Source: Fuerstiella sp.
Lineage (GTDB): Bacteria; Planctomycetota; Planctomycetia; Planctomycetales; Planctomycetaceae
Length of the DNA stretch: 64,000 nt
Assembly (NCBI GenBank): GCA_022447225.1
Contig: JAKVAZ010000010.1
Coordinates: forward strand, 62,001 to 126,000
Direction of reading: 5' to 3'
The notes below the pieces were generated by a model, which did not search any database, was not told the DNA's origin, and saw only the letters and a list, made by a program, of their open reading frames with translations. Both the position numbers and the translations under genes were made by a program. This document shows positions 18,078 through 26,321 of this stretch, piece by piece (the first letter of the stretch is position 1; every line of letters begins with the position of its first letter).

Positions 18078-18854
18078 TCAGTTGTCTTTCTCATATTCAT
18101 AAAACCAGGGAACCTGCGAGAACATGCCGCCATCGACGTAGAGAGTCTGTCCGGTGACGAAAGTTGATTTTTCTCCCGCCAGGAACACGACCGCGTGAGC
18201 CACATCGCTGACGTTTCCCACACGTCCCATGGGGGTGCGAGAACCCCACTCTCCGGCGTAGTCAGGGTCTTCCAGGCTGGTTCTCTCAATTTCAATGGCA
18301 CCAGGTGCCACGCAGTTGACCGTGATCCCGTAACGGCCAAGCTCAACAGCACTGACAGTCGTAAATGTTTCGATTCCACCCTTGGAAGCACAATAGTCGC
18401 TCAACATGGGGAAGGGGGCTTTGTTGGCCGCCGAACCAATGTTGATAATGCGTCCACCGCGGTTTTGCATCAACTGTCCGGCCTGTTGCGTACACAGAAA
18501 TGTGCCTTTCAGATTGGTGCGGATTGTACGGTCCCAGTCTTCTTCCTTTAGATCGAGCATCGCTTTCCATGTCTGAACACCGGCGTTGTTTACCAGCAGA
18601 TCGATTGTCCCGGCCTGCTCGATAAATCGTTCGAACATCAGCGAAACCTGATCACTGAAGCCAATATCCGCCTGCAGCAGCCACGCGTCGCGGCCGGTCT
18701 CGCGGACAGCGTTTGCGGTTTCTTCAGCGCCGGATTCATCCCGACAATAATTGACTCCAACGTTCCAGCCGTCTTTGGCAAGGTCGACAGCGATTCCGCG
18801 TCCGACACCCTTGCTGGCACCTGTCACGAGGGCATTCCTCGTTTGTGTGCTCAT
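18078..18854 (-). CDS. SDR family oxidoreductase, glucose 1-dehydrogenase-like (operon gene 3)
   Basis: This 258-residue classical SDR has TGASKGVG (11-18), NNAG (89-92), catalytic Ser141 and the Tyr154-Lys158 pair in YCASK. Arg38 after strand 2 (NYCRD) suggests NADP preference, which contrasts with the Asp44 of the operon's other SDR. A PGAIEIERT loop and the C-terminal LYVDGGM are typical of the glucose 1-dehydrogenase/FabG-like group. A strong AAGGAGAG ribosome site stands before the ATG at 18854, and the stop abuts the aldolase start. It probably oxidises the sugar to a lactone or reduces a keto-intermediate; which of these is not shown by the sequence. Confidence 0.92.
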   Translation of the reverse strand: MSTQTRNALVTGASKGVGRGIAVDLAKDGWNVGVNYCRDESGAEETANAVRETGRDAWLLQADIGFSDQVSLMFERFIEQAGTIDLLVNNAGVQTWKAMLDLKEEDWDRTIRTNLKGTFLCTQQAGQLMQNRGGRIINIGSAANKAPFPMLSDYCASKGGIETFTTVSAVELGRYGITVNCVAPGAIEIERTSLEDPDYAGEWGSRTPMGRVGNVSDVAHAVVFLAGEKSTFVTGQTLYVDGGMFSQVPWFYEYEKDN

Positions 18855-18963
18855 TGACTCTCCTTTTGGTGCAGGCTTTTAAAGAATTACGCGTACTCAA
18901 CCGTTATTCCGGCTCTCGGACTGCGGATGAGGAACTGGTGGACCGACGTTGACGCTAACGACT

Positions 18964-20124
18964 TTACATCGAAACCCAACTCGAATTATTGTCGGCTGAC
19001 TCCACGGCGGAATAGATAAACTGCATTCCGCGAAGGCCATCGTTCACGGTGGGAAAATCGTATTCTTCGGTCTTCATCGGATTCCCGTCGAGATGTCGTC
19101 TGACCGCTTCCGCCACTCCAACATAGATATTAGCAAAGGCTTCCAGATAGCCTTCCGGGTGTCCGGTCGGGATGCGAGTCGCTGCTCCTGCCACGTCGGA
19201 CAGATAGCCCTGCCCGCGTGTCAGCGTCTGCCGTGGTTCCCCGTATTTGTAAACTTCAAGATAATTCGGATTTTCCTGGGCCCACTTAATCGCGCCTTCA
19301 GAACCGTAGACACGAAGCGTCAAACCATTTTCTTCACCGGTGGCCACCTGGCTGATGCACAGGACACCTTTGCCTCCTCCCTGGAAGCGGAGAAGCGCGT
19401 TGACATCTTCGTCCAGAACACGATCAGGCAGAAATGTGCTTTTGTCTGCACATAACTCGGAGACCGGATCTTCTGTGACATACTCCAGCAGGTTGACGCA
19501 GTGCGTTCCCACGTCTCCCAGTGTTCCTCCGATTCCTGATCGCTTGGGGTCCACACGCCACTCGGCCTGCTTCTGGCCCAGTTTCTCATGAGGCACCATG
19601 AGAAAATCCTGCAGATACTCAACGATGGCTTTGCGCACCGTGCCGATCTCACCGGACCGAACCATGTGTCGGGCATGTCGAATCAGCGGATGTCCGGTGT
19701 AATTGTGAGTCAGCGCGAAGATCAGTCCCGATTTTTCCACCAGTTCGACGAGCTCTTTTGCTTCGTCGAGCGTATGCGTCATGGGTTTATCACATACCAC
19801 GTGAAAGCCTGCGTCAAGAAACGCCTTTGCGATCGAGAAGTGCGAGGAATTTGGCGTAACAATACTCACAAAATCGATGCGGTCGTCGCTGGATCGCTGA
19901 GCCTCCGCTGTTGCCATCTGCTGGTACGTGTCGTAACAGCGGTCCGGATCCAGATAGAGTTGTTTTCCGGTGGTCCTGGTATTCTCCGGGTCCTGAGAGA
20001 AACTTCCGGCTACGAGTTCAATCTGACCATCAAGGGCGGCGACCAAACGATGGACACCGCCGATGAAAGCTCCCTGACCGCCGCCAACCATGCCCATTCG
20101 TAGTTTACGTTTCCAGGAATCCAT
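18964..20124 (-). CDS. Gfo/Idh/MocA family oxidoreductase
   Basis: The start ATG at 20124 is preceded by AGGAGA; the frame runs 16 codons further upstream without a ribosome site. The 386-residue protein has a Rossmann motif GMVGGGQGAF (11-20), the EKP-like motif CDKPM (Lys113-Pro114) and the catalytic-domain motif GDVGTHCVNL with Asp204 and His208. The family oxidises or reduces sugar hydroxyls, often at C3 or in myo-inositol, using tightly held NAD(P). No Tat signal is present, so this one is cytoplasmic, unlike many planctomycete members. It lies 109 bases upstream of the SDR and 147 bases after the isomerase gene, in the same direction. Confidence 0.92.
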   Translation of the reverse strand: MDSWKRKLRMGMVGGGQGAFIGGVHRLVAALDGQIELVAGSFSQDPENTRTTGKQLYLDPDRCYDTYQQMATAEAQRSSDDRIDFVSIVTPNSSHFSIAKAFLDAGFHVVCDKPMTHTLDEAKELVELVEKSGLIFALTHNYTGHPLIRHARHMVRSGEIGTVRKAIVEYLQDFLMVPHEKLGQKQAEWRVDPKRSGIGGTLGDVGTHCVNLLEYVTEDPVSELCADKSTFLPDRVLDEDVNALLRFQGGGKGVLCISQVATGEENGLTLRVYGSEGAIKWAQENPNYLEVYKYGEPRQTLTRGQGYLSDVAGAATRIPTGHPEGYLEAFANIYVGVAEAVRRHLDGNPMKTEEYDFPTVNDGLRGMQFIYSAVESADNNSSWVSM

Positions 20125-20271
20125 TTTCTGTCTCCTCTGTTGTTTATTGTTCTTTGTTTGGAGCGTACTCAAAGAGCTGAACGCGGCAGCACCAATCCCT
20201 CAGGCAAACACGCCGTTCCAGACCGGAAAGCCAGGGCTAACGGCTAAAGCCTGTGCCACAGGTTAGGTGAC

Positions 20272-21321
20272 TCAGCCAAATCCAAGAATCCGGCGGTTGG
20301 CTTCAACATCGACACCGCTGGCCGCGAAGTCGTCAAATGCAACATCGGACGTTTCGATGAGGTGTCTGGAAATAAACGGTGCACCTTCGGCGGCCCCCTG
20401 TTCCGGACTCTTGACCGCACATTCCCACTCCAGTACGGCCCACCCCGAATAACCTGCTTCGGTGAGCAGTGTAAAAACGCTGGTGAAATCTACCTGACCG
20501 TCACCCAGAGAACGGAACCGTCCGGCTCGACCGGCCCAGGACTGGTACCCGCCGTAAACACCGACGCGACCGCTGGGACGGAACTCAGCATCTTTCACGT
20601 GGAAACCTCTGATGCGGTCTTTGAAGATCCGAATGAATTCAAGATAGTCCAGTTGCTGCAGCAGGAAATGGCTGGGGTCATAGTTGATGCAGGCGGCAGG
20701 ATGGTCGTCCGTATGTTCGAGAAACATTTCGAAGGTGGCACCATCGTACAAATCTGAGCCCGGATGAAGTTCGTAGCCGAACGCCTTGCCCCGTTCCTGT
20801 GCATAGTCCAGCAGCGGTCTCCAGCGACGCGCCAGTTCTTTGAAAGCTTCGTCAATGACGCCCTCCGGCCGTTGAGGCCATGGATACGCCATGTGCCAGG
20901 CTAAGCCACCGGACAACGTCGGGATCAGGTCTATGCCCAGATGCACGGACGCGTCAACACATTTCCGAAGTTGATCGGCGGCCCACTCGGTTCTTTCATT
21001 GCCACGAAGACCGTCGGGATGGAAGCCTTCGAACATGATTTCGTAGGCAGGGTGGATCGCCATCACCTGACCGGAAAGATAAGCCCCCAGTTCGGTCGGC
21101 ACCAAGCCCATCTCACTGAGTTGGCCCCGATAGTCATCGCAATACGTTTTGGATTCGGCCGCAGTATCCCGATCAAAGACTCGAGTGTCCCACGCCGGAA
21201 TCTGCACGCCCTTGTAGCCGAGTCCGGCCACCCATTTTCCGATATTTTCCAGATTATTGTAGGGCTCTTCGTCTCTTAGAAACTGAGCAAGAAATATCGC
21301 CGGACCTTTGATGCCTGGCAT
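20272..21321 (-). CDS. Sugar phosphate isomerase/epimerase family protein (AP-endonuclease-2 TIM barrel)
   Basis: The start ATG at 21321 has GGGGAG six bases upstream; the open frame extends 23 codons beyond it without a ribosome site. The 349-residue TIM-barrel protein carries the metal ligand set of this family: Glu184 (ELHPGS), Asp215 (NYDPSHF), His241 (FHVKD) and Glu298/Glu300 (VLEWEC). The family includes xylose isomerase-like, inosose dehydratase-like and 3-keto-glycoside-processing enzymes. Pairing with a Gfo/Idh/MocA gene is common in planctomycetes and fits sequential oxidation and isomerisation or elimination on a sugar. It is the first gene of the operon and divergent from the DUF1553 gene at 22142. 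Confidence 0.9.
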   Translation of the reverse strand: MPGIKGPAIFLAQFLRDEEPYNNLENIGKWVAGLGYKGVQIPAWDTRVFDRDTAAESKTYCDDYRGQLSEMGLVPTELGAYLSGQVMAIHPAYEIMFEGFHPDGLRGNERTEWAADQLRKCVDASVHLGIDLIPTLSGGLAWHMAYPWPQRPEGVIDEAFKELARRWRPLLDYAQERGKAFGYELHPGSDLYDGATFEMFLEHTDDHPAACINYDPSHFLLQQLDYLEFIRIFKDRIRGFHVKDAEFRPSGRVGVYGGYQSWAGRAGRFRSLGDGQVDFTSVFTLLTEAGYSGWAVLEWECAVKSPEQGAAEGAPFISRHLIETSDVAFDDFAASGVDVEANRRILGFG

Positions 21322-22141
21322 AGAACGCTCCCCGTGGTCCAATTCTGGTATTGAAAACCAACCCGCATCAGGCACATCGAGAATGATCAAATCGATTTAT
21401 TGCCGGACACAACGGATCTGGCCTGCGCGATGCTCACCACCAGTGATGAACACGTCGACTCCTGGTGGCTACGATGACAGTGTATTTGAGACGTAATTGC
21501 ATTGATTCGCAAGCGGATTCACTCACTGTCAGCTGTGGAACACAATTCAGTCAATCAAAACGTATTCTTGGTTCGCTCGATCTGTTTCATCAATCTACAG
21601 GAAGAAATGGGACTGGATCTCATCAGAACGATTGAGATTCCACGGACTGAAGGCAGAAAACTTATCAGTGACTGTTGGCTTTTCCTGCGGGAAAAAGAGA
21701 TCACACGGTCAGTTCGGTTTCCCGAATCTGTTCTGCTTGCCACGATGGCAGTCACAGGGAATCACAAACAATTTGAAAAGTCCCTGGCAATTGTGCCCGA
21801 AGGTCTCGACATCGTCCGTTAAATCCGGTGCAAGTCTCATGGCTGCCATCTCGGCGAACCTGTTTCGGTCGAAATACGTCGACTTCCTGCGAGATTACGG
21901 GGGGGTAACACAAGGTATATCAGTGTTTTGACACCGACCGACCTGCAATTTCCAGCCAGCTGTTTCGTCTCAGTCCGACTCCAGTTAGAATTGTGAGTTC
22001 AGTCGACCTGTTCATATTGAGTCAGATTATCAAAGAGACCAGTGGAAGTTCCGAGGTGCCGCCGCGCAGTCCTCCGCATGGTCTGAGGCAATTCCGCGTT
22101 AGAATCGGGTGAGACTTGCAGCAGGGATAGAGGATAAATTT
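21322..22141. other. 820-base divergent intergenic region
   Basis: The stretch separates the catabolic operon (-) from the four-gene DUF1553/DUF1501 operon (+). One 106-codon open frame at 21502-21822 shows no recognised domain, no signal peptide and no ribosome site, and I do not call it. Promoters of both operons must lie here, but none is clear. Confidence 0.45.
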
Positions 22142-24784
22142 GTGGCTATGACTGTCTCCGTCTCAAAAACTGTCTTTGTGGCAGCAGCGATTGTTGTATT
22201 GGCATCGACCAGAGCAATCGAAGCTGAAAATATGGATAGTGAACAAGCAGTTACGTCACATGATGTGATTCCCGTTTTACTGTTGCGCTGCGCAACCTGT
22301 CACGGACGCCAGCATCAGGATGGCGGACTGGACCTGCGCACCAGGGCCCTGATTCTGAAGGGAGGTAAGTCCGGTCCGGCTATCGTTCCCGGGGAACCGG
22401 AGAACAGTCTGATGTTGAAGAGAATCCATGCGGAAGAAATGCCTCCGCGCAAACGTCTGATTGAAGCCAGTGTGAAACCTATGGAACCAGACGAGATTCG
22501 GCGGCTAACGGCCTGGATCAGGGCCGGAGCACCGGATGGCGAAAAACTTTCACTGGACTCTGAAGTGGAACCTCTGGTCACCGATGAAGATCGAGAGTTT
22601 TGGGCGTTTCAGCCACCTGGTGAAATTACGGCGCCGGATGTCCAGCATCCTGACCTCGTCCGGAACGCTGTTGACGCATTTATTCTTGAGAAGCTGGAAG
22701 CGAAAGGACTGAGTCTGTCTCCGGTGGCTGATCGAAGAACTTTAATTCGACGAGCCGCGTTTGATCTGACCGGTCTGCCCCCGGAACCGGATCTGATGGA
22801 TGCGTTTTTGACGGATACTCGTCCAGGTGCCTGGGAACGATTAATTGAATCACTGCTTTCCTCGCGACGATACGGAGAACGCTGGGGAGGCTACTGGCTT
22901 GATCGGGCAGGCTATGCGGACACCGAGGGCGAGCGTGAACAGGACATCCTCCGGCCATATGCATACCGCTATCGCGATTATGTGATCCGTGCGTTCAACG
23001 CAGACAAACCGTATGACCGTTTCCTGCTCGAACAGCTCGCCGGTGACGAACTTGCCGACTATGAAAATGCCGAAGAAATCACGCCTGAGATCTATGACAA
23101 TCTTGTGGCGACAGGGTTTCTCAGAATGGTTCCGGATCCCACCTGGTTCAACGTCACTGGTTTTGTGCCCAACCGACTGGACGTCGTTGCCGATGCGGTG
23201 GATGTCCTTGGATCAGCCGTGATGGGATTGACGATTAAATGCGCTCGCTGTCACGAACACATGTTCGATCCGATTCCTCAGGAGGATTACTATTCTCTGA
23301 CGGCCGTCTTTAAAGGAGCGTATGATGAGCACGACTGGTTGAAACCGAATGCGGACGACCTGCTCAAATCCATCAACAAGGGAAGGCACTCGTTCCGGAA
23401 TCTGCCTTACGTGCCGGCGGAAGAGCTTCGTCAGTGGCAAGAACGTGACGAGAATTTACAGGCTCAGATCAGTGCCCTGAAGGAAGCCCTGAGCCTGCGC
23501 ACGGAATCCATTCGGCAGCAGCATCTGGAAGAACAGCTTGCCGAACTGCCGGAATCCTTCCGCAGCGACGTACGGCGAGCTGTGGCAACCGCCGACGATG
23601 AACGCGATGAGCACCAGAAGGGGTTGATCGCAAAGTTCGAATCAACGCTCTTTCCGGACGATGAGCAGCTCAAAAAATCCAGTGAGGAATTTAAGAAAGC
23701 GGTCGAAGAGGCGAACAAAAAAACCGGCTCACTCAAAAAACAACGTCGTCCAAGACCAATGATTCGTGCACTCTGGGACCGTGGTGAACCCTCTCCCACG
23801 TATTTGCTGAACCGAGGCAGTTACCTTCAACCCGGTGACCTGGTGCGGCCCGCCAGCCTTTCTGTGCTGTCCACGAGTAAACTCGACATTAAGCCCCCAT
23901 GGCCGGGATCGAAAAAAACGGGACGCCGCCTGGCACTGGCAAAGTGGCTGGTGCAGCCCGATCATCCGCTGACGGCGCGTGTGATGGTGAACACGATTTG
24001 GAAGCATCACTTCCGGCACGGTCTCGTAAAATCACTGGATAATTTCGGTCTCACCGGCAGCCTTCCTACTCATCCCGAACTCCTGGACTGGCTGGCCAGG
24101 GAGTTTGTTAAATGCAACTGGAGTATCAAGGACATGCACCGATTGATCCTGAATTCCAGTACTTACCGACAGTCGTCGCTGGTGAAACCTGAACATGAAC
24201 GACACGACCTGGATAACGACCTGCTGTCTCGATTTCCAATGAAACGCATGGAGGCTGAGGCACTGTGGGATACCCTGCTGTACATTTCCGGTCGCCTGGA
24301 CGAGACCCCGTTCGGATTTGCCAATGGAGTCAACGTACGGGCCGACGGTCTGGTAACGGCAATTGGTACAGACAAAGGCTGGCGGCGCAGCATTTATGTC
24401 GAGCACAACCGCAAACAAAACATGACGATCCTTGAGTGCTTCGATCTGCCACGCCCAACTCCAAACTGCCTGGAACGAAAACAGTCAACCGTTGCCCCTC
24501 AGGCATTGCATCTTTTGAATAATGAGATCATTGACCAGCTGATGCTCTCGTTTGCCGAACGTGTGATAACAAAAGCCGGTGCCGATTCCGGCGAACAAAT
24601 CAGAGTCTGTTATTCCCTTGCTCTTGGCCGACCGCCGATGCCCGATGAGAACCGGTTCGCAACCGAGACACTCAGTCAGCTGCGGGAAGCGCGGAGTGAA
24701 GGAAATTTTGATTCCAATCAACGGGCCGTGGCGGACCTGTGTCATATTCTGATCAACTCGGCTGAATTCATTTACATCGACTAA
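22142..24784 (+). CDS. PSCyt1-DUF1549-DUF1553 protein (one N-terminal heme domain)
   Basis: The GTG at 22142 has AGAGGA seven bases upstream and is preferred over the ATG at 22148 or the longer frame from 22109. The 880-residue protein has a signal peptide (hydrophobic stretch to about residue 22, ending RAIEA) and a PSCyt1 domain at about 30-135 with CATCH (Cys50-Cys53-His54) and LKGGKSGPAIVPGEPENS. DUF1549 follows at about 150-400 with DLTGLPPEPD, ERWGGYW and a second heme-type motif CARCH at Cys367. A Lys/Glu-rich, probably helical linker at about 440-540 precedes DUF1553 at about 590-870, ending NSAEFIYID. It is the first gene of a four-gene operon; a DUF1501 gene starts 34 bases later. 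The reaction is not known for the family. Confidence 0.92.
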   Translation: MAMTVSVSKTVFVAAAIVVLASTRAIEAENMDSEQAVTSHDVIPVLLLRCATCHGRQHQDGGLDLRTRALILKGGKSGPAIVPGEPENSLMLKRIHAEEMPPRKRLIEASVKPMEPDEIRRLTAWIRAGAPDGEKLSLDSEVEPLVTDEDREFWAFQPPGEITAPDVQHPDLVRNAVDAFILEKLEAKGLSLSPVADRRTLIRRAAFDLTGLPPEPDLMDAFLTDTRPGAWERLIESLLSSRRYGERWGGYWLDRAGYADTEGEREQDILRPYAYRYRDYVIRAFNADKPYDRFLLEQLAGDELADYENAEEITPEIYDNLVATGFLRMVPDPTWFNVTGFVPNRLDVVADAVDVLGSAVMGLTIKCARCHEHMFDPIPQEDYYSLTAVFKGAYDEHDWLKPNADDLLKSINKGRHSFRNLPYVPAEELRQWQERDENLQAQISALKEALSLRTESIRQQHLEEQLAELPESFRSDVRRAVATADDERDEHQKGLIAKFESTLFPDDEQLKKSSEEFKKAVEEANKKTGSLKKQRRPRPMIRALWDRGEPSPTYLLNRGSYLQPGDLVRPASLSVLSTSKLDIKPPWPGSKKTGRRLALAKWLVQPDHPLTARVMVNTIWKHHFRHGLVKSLDNFGLTGSLPTHPELLDWLAREFVKCNWSIKDMHRLILNSSTYRQSSLVKPEHERHDLDNDLLSRFPMKRMEAEALWDTLLYISGRLDETPFGFANGVNVRADGLVTAIGTDKGWRRSIYVEHNRKQNMTILECFDLPRPTPNCLERKQSTVAPQALHLLNNEIIDQLMLSFAERVITKAGADSGEQIRVCYSLALGRPPMPDENRFATETLSQLREARSEGNFDSNQRAVADLCHILINSAEFIYID

Positions 24785-24818
24785 CGCTACCTGGGCTTCT
24801 CTCTCTCATGGCATAACA

Positions 24819-26270
24819 ATGACAGTCCAACACCATCACAATTTAGACCGTCGCAGCTTCTTCGATCATGTTGGAAGTGGTTTGTACGGTGCCGCGCTGG
24901 CACAACTGCTTGGCGGAGATCTGTTTGCCAACGAGTCAAGCCACAATCGGCGCGTCCATGACCTTCTTCCACAGCAACCGGTCCACGAACCAAAAGCCAG
25001 GGCGATGATCCACCTGTTCATGAACGGTGGGCCCAGCCAAATGGATTTATTTGATCCCAAACCGGAACTGACGAAGCGACACGGCGAACCCTATTTCAAA
25101 AAAATCGCCGGAGAAGTTGAATTTATCGACTCCGTCGGTGCACTGAAACGCAGCCCCTACAAATTCCGTCAGCATGGCGAATGTGGCATGTCGGTTTCGG
25201 AGGTGATGCCTCACCTGGCGCAACAGGTCGACGATATCGCATTGATTCGGTCGATGCACACCACAACATTTGCCCACGAGCATGCTCTGTACAAGATCCA
25301 TTCCGGCCGTATGTTGTCGGCCTATCCGTCACTCGGTTCCTGGGTGACCTACGGTCTGGGTTCGGAAAATCAGAACCTGCCGGCCTATGTGGTTCTTGAT
25401 GATCCGGGAGGACTGCCCGTCAACGGAGTTGAAAACTGGCAGGCCGGTTTCCTGCCTCCTGTTTACCAGGGGACTCGGTTTCGCTCGACCGGTTCACCCG
25501 TCCTCGATCTTGAACCTGATAAAGAAAAACCGGAGAAAGTTGTCAGGATCCAGCGAGACCTGTTGAACAGACTGGACAATTTTCATCGGGAACAGCGACC
25601 AGGACAACCGGTGTTGGACGCGAGGATCGCGAACTACGAACTGGCCGCTCGCATGCAGCTTGAGGCCAATGATACGCTGGATCTCTCTCAGGAGAGTGAA
25701 GAGACGCTGGAGATGTATGGCATCAACGATCCGAAGACTGAATCCTACGGGCGTCGTTGTCTGATCGCTCGACGCCTGGTGGAAAGCGGCGTGCGTTTTG
25801 TTCAGCTCTATATTAGAAGTCAAATCTGGGACAGTCATCGAAACCTTGCCAGCGGCCTGCGGTCGGCGTGTGAGTTCACCGATAAACCGGTCGCGGCACT
25901 CCTGAAAGACCTCAGGCAGCGCGGCCTTATGGACAGCACGCTGGTGGTCTGGGGGGGCGAATTCGGGAGACTGCCAATCGCGCAGCTCGCAGGCAGTAAC
26001 AGCGAAAAAACATCCGGACGCGACCACAATAAGAATGCCATGGTGACCTGGTTCGCCGGTGCCGGGATCAAAGGTGGTACACAGTACGGGACCACCGATG
26101 AACTTGGTTTCGCTGCTGAAGAAAACAAAGTGAGTGTGCAGGACTGGCATGCCACTATCCTGCATCTGCTGGGACTGGACCACGAAAAACTTCTCCTGGA
26201 ACGACTTGGTCTTGAGGAAAAACTGACTCACGTGTTTGAAGCCAGTGTCATTGACGGCATCCTGTCCTGA
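24819..26270 (+). CDS. DUF1501 protein (pair with the 22142 gene)
   Basis: This 483-residue DUF1501 protein has a Tat-type N-terminus, DRRSFFDHVGSGLYGAALAQLL. The conserved blocks are HLFMNGGPSQMDLFDPKPEL, IRSMHTTTFAHEHALYKIHSG, GGEFGRLP, GRDHNKNAM and DWHATILHLLGLDHEKL. It resembles the DUF1501 protein at 29380 in nearly every block and the one at 3763 less closely. The Asp/His-rich blocks suggest a metal-dependent hydrolase of the alkaline phosphatase superfamily, but no substrate is established. It sits 34 bases behind the DUF1553 partner and 51 bases before the next DUF1553 gene. Confidence 0.92.
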   Translation: MTVQHHHNLDRRSFFDHVGSGLYGAALAQLLGGDLFANESSHNRRVHDLLPQQPVHEPKARAMIHLFMNGGPSQMDLFDPKPELTKRHGEPYFKKIAGEVEFIDSVGALKRSPYKFRQHGECGMSVSEVMPHLAQQVDDIALIRSMHTTTFAHEHALYKIHSGRMLSAYPSLGSWVTYGLGSENQNLPAYVVLDDPGGLPVNGVENWQAGFLPPVYQGTRFRSTGSPVLDLEPDKEKPEKVVRIQRDLLNRLDNFHREQRPGQPVLDARIANYELAARMQLEANDTLDLSQESEETLEMYGINDPKTESYGRRCLIARRLVESGVRFVQLYIRSQIWDSHRNLASGLRSACEFTDKPVAALLKDLRQRGLMDSTLVVWGGEFGRLPIAQLAGSNSEKTSGRDHNKNAMVTWFAGAGIKGGTQYGTTDELGFAAEENKVSVQDWHATILHLLGLDHEKLLLERLGLEEKLTHVFEASVIDGILS

Positions 26271-26321
26271 CAACGGGTGCCTGCAGCGTTTCAGGATGTC
26301 AGCCGGGGTGCGTGAGTAGCA

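Noticed and set aside
21502-21822. A 106-codon frame in the 820-base gap before the four-gene operon
   Set aside because: No signal peptide, domain or ribosome site, and codon use and composition do not differ from non-coding DNA by eye.
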